DNA of 64,000 bases from Advenella kashmirensis WT001 (GTDB lineage Bacteria; Pseudomonadota; Gammaproteobacteria; Burkholderiales; Burkholderiaceae_B): positions 4,278,001-4,342,000 of the forward strand of contig NC_017964.1 of NCBI RefSeq assembly GCF_000219915.2, in the 5' to 3' direction. The position numbers were made by a program, and so were the translations under genes. Positions 8,805 through 19,320 of the stretch are shown one piece after another. Each line of letters starts with the position of its first letter. Positions within the stretch are counted from its first letter, which is position 1. The notes under the pieces were generated by a model. The model had not been told where the DNA came from and made no database searches. It saw nothing but the letters and a program-made list of their open reading frames with translations.

Positions 8805-9376
8805 GTGTTGTTCCGATTGCCGCGCAGTGCGCTGCGCCTGTTCAATCTGCTGGTGGTATTGACTTTGGCCGCCTATCCGTTTTTAGTCTATTACGGCAAG
8901 GAACGAATCGGGGCGCTGTGGATTACTGCCGGGCTGTTGCTGCTCTGGGGCGTGAAAAGCTTGCTAAGCCGCCAGCGCTGGCAGCAGATCGTCGCCGTGG
9001 CGCTGCTGGTCTGCGTCGTGTTGTTTCAGTTGACCGACAAATCGGGTTTCCTTTATTTTTACCCGGTCGTCATCAATCTGGTGCTGCTGGTGGTCTTTGC
9101 CGGCAGCTGTTTACCTCCATGAGTGTCGTCGAACGCATCGCACGCAGCCAGGAACCTAACCTGCCCCAATCGGCCGTCCCATACACCCGAACGGTGACAA
9201 AGATCTGGATCGCCTTTTTCATCCTGAACGGCAGCACCACTTATCTATTGTGGCAATCAGGCTACTTCCACGCCTGGTCGCTTTATACCGGTTTTATTTC
9301 CTATGTATTGATGGGACTGCTGTTTGCCGGGGAATGGCTTTACCGTCGACATTACAAACGGAAGCATTCAGTATGA
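8805..9376 (+). CDS. Integral membrane protein of the aryl polyene cluster (COG4648-like), frame broken
   Basis: A protein of about 190 residues with five or six hydrophobic segments, including LLVVLTLAAYPFLVYYG, IVAVALLVCVVLFQL, VVINLVLLVVFAGS and IWIAFFILNGSTTYLL. Frame changes at about 9106 (one C missing in ggcagc-ctgttt), joining FAGS to LFTSMSVVERIAR. GTG at 8805 is preceded by aaaggt; an in-frame TTG at 8778 would overlap the carrier gene. It overlaps the ligase gene by ATGA. It is a conserved member of APE loci with no proven biochemical role that I know. Confidence 0.7.
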
Positions 9377-11145
9377 ACGAGGCTACCGACGGCATCCTGT
9401 TGCCTTTCCCCCATGCCGATTCGCTGGTCGCAACGCGCCCGGCCATGCGCCGCTCCCACTTCCAGGCCATTGTCAGTCAATTGCAACGGCAGTTGCAGAC
9501 CCGCGGTTGCACGCATGCCGCCCTGTGGTTCGAGGACACCGCCCTGTTCAGTTGTGCCCTGCTTGGTTGCTGGGCCGCAGGCGTTCAGGTGTTGCTGGCG
9601 CCCGATCTACTGGACGATACCCGTGCCTGGGCACAGGCTGAGGCTACCTTGTGGATCAGCGATCAGGCGCTACCCGATGCGACTATGCCGGTATTGCGAC
9701 TGGACGCCCTGGCACCGGCCACCCCTGATACGGCCCCCGATGTGTTCCAGGAACATGCAGATGGGCTGTTTTTGCCACTGCCAGCCGATGCCTGCGCCTT
9801 TTTGCGTACCTCGGGCTCCAGCGGCGCCCCCCGAGTGATCCGCAAGCGCTTTGCCCAATTGCACGCCGAAGCGCTTACCCTGATTCGTGCCTGGTCGCTG
9901 CATGCGCTGCCGGCCACGCTGATCGCCAGCGTCAGCCACCAGCATATGTACGGCCTGACATTCCGGGTCATGGTGCCTTTGCATGCCGGCCTGGTGCTGG
10001 ACCGAATCCCATCGCGCTACCCCGAAACGCTGGCCGAGCAGACGCAGATGTACGAGCAATGCATCTGGATCACCAGCCCTGCCTTGTTGCAGCGACTGCC
10101 CGACAGCCTGCCCTGGTCCGCAATACTGCCGCGCCTGTCCCGCGTGGTGTCAGCCGGAGGCGTGCTGGCAGAGACAACCCGCAAGCGCTTGCTGCAGTGT
10201 CAATGGCCGCTGCATGAGATTTACGGCAGTACCGAAACCGGCGTGATTGCCACAAGACACGAGCAATCTGGCTGGACGCCATTGCCCGGTGTCCGGCTGC
10301 AAACAGATAGCGAAAACCGGCTTGCTGTTTGCTCACCATGGACCGACGGCACCGAGCAAACGGCCGATGTCATCAGTCGCAGCGACGAACACAGCTTCAC
10401 GCTGCTGGGCCGCGCCGACCGCATTCTGAAGCTGGAAGACAAGCGCATTTCCCTGAACCGTGTGGAGCAGGCCGCCCTGGCCCATCTCTATGTCAGCGAC
10501 ATTCATTGCGCCCCCAGTCCGCTGGCCGGCCGGCTATGCGCGATGGTCGAACTCTCGGCCGAGGGCATCGCGGCCTTTCGGCAGCACGGGCGGCGTTATG
10601 TGATTCAGTCAGTTTCCGCCCTGGTGCGCAAGGCGGTAGATCCTCTGGCCGTGCCACGCCACTGGCGGTTTCCGCTGGCCTTGCCGCGCAATGCGCAATC
10701 GAAGATCACCCGGCAGCAGGTCCATGATTGCTTTACACAGCCGGTACGCGGCCCCCTGTGGGAACGCAGTGCAGCCGACGCATCGGCCAAGCCATCAGAA
10801 AACCCATCGGAGCGCCGCTTACCAACAGCGCCAAACACCGAATGGAGCCTGAGCGCCCGCATTCCCATGGATCTGGTCTATTTCCAGGGACATTTTCCGT
10901 CGTTTCCGCTAGTTCCCGGTGTGGTGCAACTGGGCTGGGCACTGGAGCAGGCCCGCGCCCGCAAACTGTGCCGCGGCGAAACCCAGCGCATTGAGAATCT
11001 GAAATTTCAGCATTTTTTACGCCCCGCCGATCCCTGCACAATGACGTTAAAATGGGATAATGACAAGCGTAAACTTTATTTCACCGTGCGCACCGGTGCG
11101 GCCATGACCGCGTCGGGACGCATTGCATTTGCCGATTCTGCCTGA
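9373..11145 (+). CDS. AMP-dependent ligase fused to a 3-hydroxyacyl-ACP dehydratase
   Basis: A 590-residue two-domain enzyme. Residues 1 to about 450 form an adenylate-forming ligase with the P-loop-like FLRTSGSSGAPRVIRK and the adenine motif EIYGSTETG; this half should activate the aryl starter acid and load it on a carrier protein. Residues from about 490 form a hotdog dehydratase with QGHFPSFPLVPGVVQLGWAL, the FabA/FabZ-type active-site segment. In the E. coli aryl polyene system as I recall it, these are two proteins (ApeH-like and ApeI-like); here they are one uninterrupted reading frame. Start overlaps the preceding stop by ATGA. Confidence 0.85.
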   Translation: MNEATDGILLPFPHADSLVATRPAMRRSHFQAIVSQLQRQLQTRGCTHAALWFEDTALFSCALLGCWAAGVQVLLAPDLLDDTRAWAQAEATLWISDQALPDATMPVLRLDALAPATPDTAPDVFQEHADGLFLPLPADACAFLRTSGSSGAPRVIRKRFAQLHAEALTLIRAWSLHALPATLIASVSHQHMYGLTFRVMVPLHAGLVLDRIPSRYPETLAEQTQMYEQCIWITSPALLQRLPDSLPWSAILPRLSRVVSAGGVLAETTRKRLLQCQWPLHEIYGSTETGVIATRHEQSGWTPLPGVRLQTDSENRLAVCSPWTDGTEQTADVISRSDEHSFTLLGRADRILKLEDKRISLNRVEQAALAHLYVSDIHCAPSPLAGRLCAMVELSAEGIAAFRQHGRRYVIQSVSALVRKAVDPLAVPRHWRFPLALPRNAQSKITRQQVHDCFTQPVRGPLWERSAADASAKPSENPSERRLPTAPNTEWSLSARIPMDLVYFQGHFPSFPLVPGVVQLGWALEQARARKLCRGETQRIENLKFQHFLRPADPCTMTLKWDNDKRKLYFTVRTGAAMTASGRIAFADSA

Positions 11146-11221
11146 TCCCGTGCCTATCTTTGGAACCGCTGCCATGACAACACGAAAAACAGCCAGTACA
11201 GACGTGCTACGGTAAATACTT

Positions 11222-11965
11222 ATGAATCGCACGATTGCCCTGATCCCCTTCTACAACCACCCGGACACCATCGAATCGGTGGTCGGGCAGTTGCGTGGCC
11301 ACGGATTGCCGGTGCTCATCATTGATGACGGCTCCGATGCGCCCTCGCAACGCGTACTGGACGCGCTCAAAGCCGAGCCGCAAGTACATGTCCATCACCA
11401 GCCGGCCAATGGGGGTAAGGGCAGCGCCGTCAAGACCGGTTTCAGACTGGCCGATGCAATGGGCTACACCCATGCACTGCAAGTAGATGCGGACGGCCAG
11501 CATAATCTGGATGACATCCCCGCCTTTCTGGCGCTATCGGAACAACATCCCGACGCCGCCATATGCGGGCAGCCGGTGTATGGCAATGATATCCCCCCAG
11601 CGCGACTGCACGGCCGCAAGGTGACCCTGTTCTGGGTACATCTGCAGACCCTGTCGCGTTCCATTCCAGATGCCCTTTGCGGCTTCCGACTGTATCCGCT
11701 GGCTGCGGTCCGGTTCGTCAGCGACACCCCCTACCTGGGCAACTGGATGGATTTTGATCCGGAAATCCTGATGCACCTGTACTGGCGTCAAACACCGCTG
11801 CGCTGGATCCCAACCCGCGTCTCCTATGCGGCCGACGGCATCTCGCACTATCGCATGGTGCGCGACAATGTACTTATTACGCGCATGCATACCCGCAGTT
11901 GCCTGCATATGCTGCCGTTTCTGCCCTCGCTGTTGCGACGCGCCTTTTCCAAAGGTGAATCATGA
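11222..11965 (+). CDS. Glycosyltransferase family 2 protein
   Basis: A 247-residue GT-A fold enzyme similar to dolichol-phosphate-mannose synthase-type GT2 proteins. The nucleotide-sugar motif IIDDGSD is near residue 38, NGGKGSAVKTGF near 65 and the metal motif VDADGQHN near 88. It probably transfers a sugar or similar group during assembly of the lipid anchor of the aryl polyene. A 76-bp gap precedes it, the largest within the operon; its end overlaps the next gene by ATGA. Confidence 0.88.
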   Translation: MNRTIALIPFYNHPDTIESVVGQLRGHGLPVLIIDDGSDAPSQRVLDALKAEPQVHVHHQPANGGKGSAVKTGFRLADAMGYTHALQVDADGQHNLDDIPAFLALSEQHPDAAICGQPVYGNDIPPARLHGRKVTLFWVHLQTLSRSIPDALCGFRLYPLAAVRFVSDTPYLGNWMDFDPEILMHLYWRQTPLRWIPTRVSYAADGISHYRMVRDNVLITRMHTRSCLHMLPFLPSLLRRAFSKGES

Positions 11966-12887
11966 GCGAACACTGGGCCGCCAAGCAGGAACGAGGCAAT
12001 CTCTTTGCGCTCAGGCTGGTTGCCCGGCTGATCCGGTACTGCCCCATGTGGCTGCTGGCTATTCTGTCGCGTATCGTTGTGCTGTACTTCTTTATGACAT
12101 CTCCCGCCGAGCGCCGCAATATTCGTGATTACCAGCAGCATTTACGGTCTTGGTCCGGCAGATCCGATTTGCTGCCCGCTTTTGCCCCGGTTTACCGGCA
12201 ATTTGTCGCTTTCGGACAGGCGCTGGTCGATCGCTTTGCCGTCTGGCAGCAACGCCTGCGCTACGAACATATCGTCATTGAAGACCCTGAAGGCATTCAC
12301 AGGGAAATGCTCTACGCGCAGGGGCGCGGGCAGATACTGATCTGCTCGCACCTGGCAACACAGAAATCAGCCGTGCACTGGTATCTCATCATAAGGGGCT
12401 GGTGCTCAATATCCTGATTCACAGCAAGCATGCTCAACGGTATAACGAAGTCATGGCAGACCTGGGGGCCGATAACGACATCCGCCTGCTGCAAGTGACC
12501 GAGCTGGACATCGACACCATGATGATGCTGCAACAACGGGTGGACAACGGGGAATGGATCGCCATTGCGGCAGACCGCGAGCCGGTGCGTGGCGAAAAGG
12601 TGGTTCCGGTCTCGTTCCTGGGCGACACGGTTGCCTTTCCACAGGGTCCCTGGCTGATGGCAGGCCTGCTCAAGGCCAGCGTCAATACATTGTTCTGCAC
12701 GCGTCAGCAAGGCCGCTACATCTTGCACATCGAGCGCATGAGCGATCGCATTCAATGGACACGCCAGGATCGCGATGAAGTGATTCAATCATGGGTGCAG
12801 CGTTACGCCCAGCGCCTGGAACAGGTCTGCATGAAAGCGCCGCTGCAGTGGTTCAATTTCTATGATTTCTGGAAGCACAATGACTAA
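11962..12887 (+). CDS. LpxL/HtrB-type lysophospholipid acyltransferase, frame broken
   Basis: A protein of about 308 residues with an N-terminal membrane segment (CPMWLLAILSRIVVLYFF) and the acyltransferase motif ICSHLGNTEISRAL, restored only when one G is added at about 12352. Downstream WIAIAADREPV and QGPWLMAGLLKA match the family. It likely acylates the glycolipid that carries the polyene. It overlaps the GT2 gene upstream and the thioesterase gene downstream, so translation is coupled on both sides. Confidence 0.8.
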
Positions 12888-13314
12888 GCATCCGGGCCTG
12901 AGTATTTGCGTGCCCATGACGATTCCGTTTTTTGACGTTGATGCGATGCATATCGTCTGGCATGGCCATTATGTGAAATATCTGGAAATCGCCCGCTGCG
13001 CCCTGCTCGACAAGTTGGGCTACAACTACGACGCCATGCGTGCCGCCGGCTATGTCTGGCCGATCGTGACCATGCAACTGAAGTATGTACGCCCCGCTGT
13101 CTTTGGCCAACAGGTGTTGGTTGACGCCCACATTCGCGAATGGGAGTCGCGCTTGCGCATCGTGTATGTCATTACCGACGCGGCCTCGGGCGAGCGTCTG
13201 ACACAGGCCGAAACCACTCAGGTGGCCGTATTGCTGGAGAATCGCGAAATGCAATTTGACACCCCGCAAGACTGGCAGGACATCATCCGCCGGGCGATGC
13301 AGTCGGAAGCCTGA
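12880..13314 (+). CDS. 4HBT family acyl-CoA/ACP thioesterase
   Basis: A 144-residue hotdog protein of the YbgC/FadM type. The conserved segment FDVDAMHIVWHGHYVKYLEI contains the catalytic aspartate and the family's HxxYxxxxE pattern. ATG at 12880 overlaps the previous gene by 8 bp. In aryl polyene clusters it may release stalled or finished chains from the carrier proteins. Confidence 0.88.
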   Translation: MTKHPGLSICVPMTIPFFDVDAMHIVWHGHYVKYLEIARCALLDKLGYNYDAMRAAGYVWPIVTMQLKYVRPAVFGQQVLVDAHIREWESRLRIVYVITDAASGERLTQAETTQVAVLLENREMQFDTPQDWQDIIRRAMQSEA

Positions 13315-13358
13315 AAATTTGTAGAGAGTATTTCTTTTATGCTATCATCAGATCCCTG

Positions 13359-13964
13359 TTGTCCCTATCGCACATGACTGCCGTACTGGCCCTGACCCTG
13401 CTTTGCACAGCCGCACAGGCCTTCTCGCTACAGGACTTGCAAAAGCAGCTGTCAGCCCATCAGACGGTGCAGGGCCACGTGCAGCAAAAACGTTACCTGC
13501 GATCACTTGAACAGCCACTACTAAGTCAGGGCCGATTCGTGATGGCAGCAGACAAGGGACTGCTTTGGGAAACACGCAGTCCGATAGCCAGCCTGATCCG
13601 TATTACGCCGGAGGGCATGATGCACCAGGATGGTGCGGGCCGCTGGCAACCACTGCAACAACAGGGAGCAGGCAGCCAGACCCAGATTCGGCTATTCATG
13701 GATCTGCTTTCGGGCAACACCCGCAGCCTGTCGGGACAATTTGCGCAAAGCCTGCAAGGCGATGCCCAAGGCTGGACCCTGACGCTGGACCCGGCATTGG
13801 CGGTATTGAAACAGATTTTCCAGCGCATTACGATCAAAGGCGCGCGCTCCATCGAGCAGGTGACCCTGGCCGAAACTCAGGGCGACAGGACCGAGATCCT
13901 GTTTTCGAACCTGCGCATCAACCAACCCCTGCCTGCCACAGATCAAGATGCGCTTGAACGCTGA
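13359..13964 (+). CDS. LolA-like outer-membrane lipoprotein carrier of the aryl polyene cluster
   Basis: About 200 residues with a short signal peptide (MTAVLALTLLCTAAQA) followed by a LolA-type beta fold (FSLQDLQKQLSAHQTVQGHV, LLWETRSP). It is presumed to carry the lipid-linked polyene through the periplasm after export by the MMPL protein encoded next. The start is uncertain: TTG at 13359 and ATG at 13374 are in frame, and an ATG at 13339 would be in frame if one base were missing near 13358. It overlaps the MMPL gene by 17 bp. Confidence 0.75.
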   Translation: MSLSHMTAVLALTLLCTAAQAFSLQDLQKQLSAHQTVQGHVQQKRYLRSLEQPLLSQGRFVMAADKGLLWETRSPIASLIRITPEGMMHQDGAGRWQPLQQQGAGSQTQIRLFMDLLSGNTRSLSGQFAQSLQGDAQGWTLTLDPALAVLKQIFQRITIKGARSIEQVTLAETQGDRTEILFSNLRINQPLPATDQDALER

Positions 13965-16291
13965 ACGAGGCTGGGCAGCGCTTTATATCCTGGGATTGCT
14001 GGGGCTGCTGCTGTACGCGGCCTGGCAGCTCGCGTTTCGCCAACCGGTGCATACCGACCTGTTGACGCTGCTGCCACCCGATGGCGCGCAGAGTGAAATA
14101 CAGACCAGGCGCAGGATAACATCCGACAGACACTGAACCGGCAGATTATTGTGCTGACCGGCGCCACCGAACCGGCCCGAGCCCTGGCTGCCGCGCAAAA
14201 ACAGGCGCAGCAATGGTCCGCCAGCGCCTTGTTCGAGCGTGTGGATCTGCATGTGGCCACCGATCTGGACCAGCTACGCCAGGAACTGCGCCGCATGGAC
14301 CAGGCGGGCCTGCCACCGCAGGCGCGGCAAGCATTGGCGCGCGACCCGCAGGCGTGGTTTGGCCAGCGTGCGCAGCGCATCATGTCGCCGCTGGGCGAGC
14401 AGACACTGATTGCCGCAGATCAGGACTGGCTGGGGTTTGCCGCCCAGTTGTCAGGCAAGCTGCAGGCAGGCGCTGCCGTTCATTACGACATTGCAAGCAA
14501 TACCATGCAAGTGCAGGCCGACAATCGCACCTGGTATCTGATGCGCGCGCAACTGACCGGCACCGATCAGCGTGGTCGCGATGAACAGTTACTGGCGCTC
14601 ATCGACCAGACCCAACAGCAGGCCGCACAGCAGGAAGTCCGCGTATTGATGGCCGGTGGCGCGATCTACAGCGCACAGGGTAAGGCCGAAGGCGGCCAGG
14701 AAAGCACCTGGATGAGTATCACCGGCAGTACACTAACCGTCCTGTTTCTGCTGCTGATGTTCCGCTCATCGCGCATTCTGCTGCTGGCGCTGCCGGTGGC
14801 GGCCGGTCTGCTGGCCGGCTTTGCCGCCTGCATTGCCCTGCTGGGCTCCATTCACATTCTCACGCTCATTATCGGCACCAGCCTGGTCGGCTGGTGGTTG
14901 ATTTTCCGCTGCATTGGCTCAGCCACGCCACGCTTGATGCCCGGTGGCAGCCCTGGCCAGCCGTCAGGCGCGTTGCGCGTCCCTTTATCATCAGTCTGGC
15001 CGTTACCGTTACCGGTTACCTGTTCCTGCTGCTAACACCCCTGCCGATCCTGCAACAGACTGCCGTCTTCTCGTCGGCCGCCGTCATCAGTACCTTTCTG
15101 TTTACGCGTCTGCTGCTGCCGGCCCTGTTCAATCACTGGCGACCGCGCCCAACCCCGGGATTGATGCCGCTTCTGGACAACCTGCGCCATGGTATACGTG
15201 GCGCAGGCGAGCGCATCCGGCATACACCCTTGCTCGCAATACTGCTGCTGGCCGTGGCCGGTAGCGGGCTGTATCTGAGCAACTGGCAGGACGATATCCG
15301 CAACTGGGTAAACACGCCGCAACCGCTGCTCACCCAGGCCATGGAAGTGGGCCGCCTGACCGGCATCGAACCCACCAGCCAGTACTTCATTGTGCAGGCC
15401 GCAGACCAGGAAAGCCTGCTGCAAACCGAACAGCGCCTGTCTGCCAGGCTGGACGCACTGATTGCCCAGGGGCAGTTGCGCAACTATCGCGCCATCAGTC
15501 AGTGGATCAACCCGCCGAGCGAACAGCAGGCCCTCAAAGCCACGCTGGCGACACTGTCGCAGCAGCCCCAGGCCTGGCGCGCGCTGCGTGCGCTGGGTGT
15601 ACCCGATAGCGCTTTGCGAGCCGAACTCAAGCGTCGCCAGGCGCAACCGGTGCTGACCATTGAACAGTCATTGCGCGGCACCCTGGCCGAACCCTGGCGC
15701 GCCCTATGGCTGGGACCGGACGAACAGGGCCGGCCCAGCAGCATGATCACCATGAACGGCCTGCAGGATCCCGCTGTGCTGGCGGCGCTCATGCAAAACA
15801 TGCCTGGTGTGACACTGGTGGACCAGCGCAGTCATATCAATACCCTCTTTGCCCAGACCCGCCTGGAAGCCATCATCCTGAAACTGCTCTCCTATACCGT
15901 CGGGTTTCTCATCCTGTATCGTGTATTCGGCACGCGACCTGCCTTGCGAATATTGCTGGTACCGCTATCGGCCTCGATCACGGTGATGAGCCTGTCGGGG
16001 CTGATCGGCATGCCCCTGAATCTGTTTTGCATTTTCGGGCTGCTGCTGGTGACCGCCATCGGCATCGACTATGCGGTTTACGCCTATACGCCTGCGTTGC
16101 CTGCCGAAGAAAAAGCCGCCGGAATCTTCATGACCTCGGTCACCACGATGATTACCTTTGGCCTGCTCTACTTCAGTTCCACGCCCGCCGTGGCCACGTT
16201 CGGCCTGAGTGTGGTGCTGGGAGTGCTATGCAACGTCATATATACTTTCTGGTATATGCGCGCATTTCTGACACCTGAATCTGAACCCTGA
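13948..16291 (+). CDS. MMPL/RND-type exporter of the aryl polyene cluster, frame broken twice
   Basis: A protein of about 780 residues with two RND-like halves, each a periplasmic domain followed by a membrane bundle (LTVLFLLLMFRSSRILLLAL; later FCIFGLLLVTAIGIDYAVY). Frame breaks at about 14106 (one C missing, restoring IQTQAQDNIRQTLNRQ) and 14892 (one C missing, restoring GTSLVG-LVVDFPLHWLSH). With those repairs the reading frame is continuous to 16291. It is the predicted inner-membrane pump that extracts the lipid-linked polyene and hands it to the LolA-like protein. Confidence 0.82.
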
Positions 16292-16305
16292 ATGAGTCAT
16301 TATTA

Positions 16306-17560
16306 ATGAAAACATCCAGCTTACCCACCAGTACCGACGTTGCCATCATCGGCGCCGGGCCTCCGGATCGGTTGCCGCCGCCCTGTTACGCCAGCGCGGC
16401 TGGCAAGTGTGCGTGCTCGAACGCCAGCATTTCCCGCGGTTTTCCATTGGCGAAAGCTGCTGCCCTATTGCATGGAAATCCTCAAGGAAGCCGATTTGTT
16501 GCAGGCCGTCAATGATGGCGGCTTCCAGATCAAAAATGGCGCTGCCTTCACCTGGGGAGATCGGGAGAGCGTGATTGATTTTCGTGACAAGTTCACGGCT
16601 GGGCCGGGCACGACCTTTCAGGTAGAGCGCGCGAAATTTGACCAGATTCTAATTCAGGAAGCGCAAAAAAAGGGGGTACAAGTCTGGTTCGGCCATACCG
16701 TCACTCATATGACAAGCACGCCAGAACACGCCACGCTCTCGGTCTCTACCGATCAGGATGAGTCCTATACACTGCAGGCCCGCTTCGTGCTTGACGCCAG
16801 CGGCTATGGGCGCGTGCTGCCACGCCTGCTGGATCTGGAACAACCGTCGACATTCCCCATGCGCGAAGCCTGGTTTACCCATATCCAGGACAATATCAGC
16901 GATCCGGCCTTCGACCGTGAAAAAATCGTCATCGCCACCCATCCGCAAGACCGTGCCATCTGGATGTGGCTGATTCCGTTCAGCCACGGCCGCTGCTCCA
17001 TCGGCGTCGTCGGCGAGCCCAGCCACCTGGCAATGAACGGACGGCAGCCGCTGCCCTTCCTGCAGGCCATGACAAATGAAATACCACGCCTGCGCCAGCT
17101 GCTGGCCGACGCCCAATGGGATACTCCGGTCAATCCGCTGCGCGGCTATTCGGCCAATGTAACAAGCCTGTATGGTCAGCGCTTTGCGCTGCTGGGCAAT
17201 GCTGCCGAATTTCTTGACCCGGTCTTCTCTTCGGGTGTCACCATTGCCATGCACTCGGCCAAACTGGCTACTGCGCTCATAGACAAAACCCTGCGCGGCC
17301 AGACAGCAGACTGGCAAACCGACTTTGCCGACGCTCTGCGCGTGGGCATCGACACCTTCAGGACCTACGTTGCCGGTTGGTACGACTGCAGTTTTCAGGA
17401 TGTTATATACTCCAGACAAATCAACCAGGATATCCGGCGCATGATTGCCGCCATCCTGGCCGGGTATGCGTGGGATACGCGCAACCCCTATGTTGAAAAA
17501 TCAAAACGGCGACTCAAAGCGCTGGCGGAGATATGTGGTGAAGCACAACTGGATACCTGA
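16306..17560 (+). CDS. FAD-dependent oxidoreductase (tryptophan-halogenase-like family), frame broken twice
   Basis: About 418 residues. The dinucleotide-binding motif GAGPSGSVAAALLRQRGW is legible only after one base is added near 16362; a second break near 16462 restores FSIGESLLPYCMEIL. The remainder is intact and includes the FAD motif ALLGNAAEFLDPVFSSG. The GES-LLP segment is shared by flavin monooxygenases and halogenases; I see no basis for claiming halogenation here. APE loci often hold such an enzyme; its step is not known to me. Confidence 0.78.
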
Positions 17561-18128
17561 TCGCAGCCTTGCCGGTGCCTGGCTGGGCATGCTGCTGATG
17601 CTGCTATTGGCCGGTTGCGCCACCACATCGATCCTGCCGCGCCCGTACAACGAACCCGCACAGCTGCAATCCTACAAACTGAGCCTGGTCACCGCGCCCG
17701 GCCAGACCGAGGATAGCCTGCTGATCGTGCAGCCAGAAGCCGCAGGCGCCAGCCGCTGGATTCAGACCAATGCATTGGGCGCGCCGCTGGCCCGCCTGTC
17801 GCTGCGCGACGGCCAATGGACGACCGATGGCTTTGCCCCGCCCAATCGGCGTGCTCGCCAGCTGTTCGAGGCCATTATTGCCGCGCAGGTTCCCCAGGCA
17901 CAATGGCCTGCCGCCTATCCCGGTATTGACATCAACAAGACAGAGGCCAGCACCGGACCGGTTTATACCTTCCGTGACCAGGGGACAATGCTCTGGTCGC
18001 TGCAACTGCCGTCCGCACGCAATACCACGGGAAAGCAGCCAACAGACACCACCGCTGCTGCGACCACCGGTATTACGCTACCGGACCGCAGCCAATGGAA
18101 TCTGACCCCTCTGCCAGCAAGATCATGA
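17538..18128 (+). CDS. DUF3261-type lipoprotein
   Basis: A lipoprotein of about 196 residues. The signal segment GAWLGMLLMLLLAGC ends in a clear lipobox (LAGC), so it is lipid-anchored, probably in the outer membrane. I read the GTG at 17538 as the start because ggag lies 7 bp upstream; GTG at 17535 is equally in frame. It overlaps the end of the FAD enzyme and the start of the ketosynthase. Similar lipoproteins accompany the MMPL and LolA proteins in APE loci and may help place the pigment in the outer membrane. Confidence 0.8.
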   Translation: MKHNWIPDRSLAGAWLGMLLMLLLAGCATTSILPRPYNEPAQLQSYKLSLVTAPGQTEDSLLIVQPEAAGASRWIQTNALGAPLARLSLRDGQWTTDGFAPPNRRARQLFEAIIAAQVPQAQWPAAYPGIDINKTEASTGPVYTFRDQGTMLWSLQLPSARNTTGKQPTDTTAAATTGITLPDRSQWNLTPLPARS

Positions 18129-19318
18129 GAAGTTACCTGAGTCCGCCCGCCACGGTCAGCGCATTGGGGCTGACCTTTGCAGACACCATGCAGGCCCTAT
18201 TCGACACCACCGTATCGCCATTGGTACCGGAAACCCAATGGGTTGCCGGCAAGACCATTTATACCGGTCGCCCGGCGGTGGCGCCCCCGCCGCTGCCTGT
18301 GGGCACCCCGGCGCATTTCAATACGCATAACAACCGCCTATTGTGGCAGGCAGCCAGTCAATTACAGGAGCCCATCGAACGCGCCCGCACTCAGTATGGC
18401 GGACAACGGATTGGCGTCATTATCGGCACCACCACCACGGGCGTCGACGATAACTACCCGGCCTTTCTTGCCTTTGCCCACGACGGGCACTGGGACAAAG
18501 ACCTGTACCGGCACGAGCGCCAACTGCTGTCGGCGCCGGCCGATTTCCTGGCTCATCATTTCGGCCTGGGCGGCCCGGTCTATAGCATTTCCACCGCCTG
18601 CACGTCCGGCGCCCGCGCCATTATTACGGCGCATCGCCTGCTGGCCAGCGGCCTGTGCGATGCCGTAGTCTGCGGCGGCGTAGATTCTCTGGCCCACCTC
18701 ACAATCAATGGCTTTGACTCCCTGCAGGCGCTGTCTGCCGGCGTTGCCAATCCGTTTTCGATCAACCGCGAGGGTATCAATATCGGCGAGGCAGCCGCCC
18801 TTTTTGTGATGACCCGGCAAGCGGCCGATGGCCTGCCCCTGCTGGGCTATGGCAATAGCGCCGACGCCTGGCATATGTCCTCGCCCGACCCCAAGGCCAC
18901 CGGCGCCATTCTTGCCATCCGCCAGGCGCTGGCGCAGGCCGGCTGCGCGGCAGACGATATCGGCTGGGTCAATCTGCACGGTACCGCGACCGAGCTGAAC
19001 GACAGCATGGAAAGCCTGGCCATGGCGACCTGCTTTCCAGAAGGTGTTCCCTGCACCAGCACCAAACCGCTCACCGGTCATACGCTGGGGGCGGCCGGCG
19101 CGCTGGAAGCGGCGCTGCTGTGGGGTGTCATCCACCCCGACTACAATAGAGGCGGACAGTTACCGGCGCAGCACTGGGACGGACAGGCAGACCCGGCGCT
19201 GCCTGCGATTGCGCTGACAGACAGCCAGTCCATTTGGCAAAAGCAGCCGCGCATCGGCATGAGCCTGTCCTTCGCCTTTGGCGGCAACAACGCCGTTCTG
19301 ATATTGGGAGAGGGCTGA
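18125..19318 (+). CDS. Beta-ketoacyl-ACP synthase of the aryl polyene cluster (ApeO-like)
   Basis: A 397-residue ketosynthase with the full catalytic set: Cys in ISTACTSGARAI, His in LHGTATELND and His in LTGHTLGAAG. It performs decarboxylative condensation of malonyl units onto the growing chain. The ATG overlaps the previous stop by ATGA; an in-frame ATG at 18095 would give a longer N-terminus without family support. It is followed within 3 bp by the dehydratase gene. Confidence 0.9.
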   Translation: MRSYLSPPATVSALGLTFADTMQALFDTTVSPLVPETQWVAGKTIYTGRPAVAPPPLPVGTPAHFNTHNNRLLWQAASQLQEPIERARTQYGGQRIGVIIGTTTTGVDDNYPAFLAFAHDGHWDKDLYRHERQLLSAPADFLAHHFGLGGPVYSISTACTSGARAIITAHRLLASGLCDAVVCGGVDSLAHLTINGFDSLQALSAGVANPFSINREGINIGEAAALFVMTRQAADGLPLLGYGNSADAWHMSSPDPKATGAILAIRQALAQAGCAADDIGWVNLHGTATELNDSMESLAMATCFPEGVPCTSTKPLTGHTLGAAGALEAALLWGVIHPDYNRGGQLPAQHWDGQADPALPAIALTDSQSIWQKQPRIGMSLSFAFGGNNAVLILGEG

Positions 19319-19320
19319 CA

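Noticed and set aside
16306..17560. Calling the flavoenzyme of the APE cluster a halogenase
   Set aside because: It shares the general FAD fold and the GES segment, but I cannot see residues specific for halogenation, and APE pigments are not usually made with such a step.
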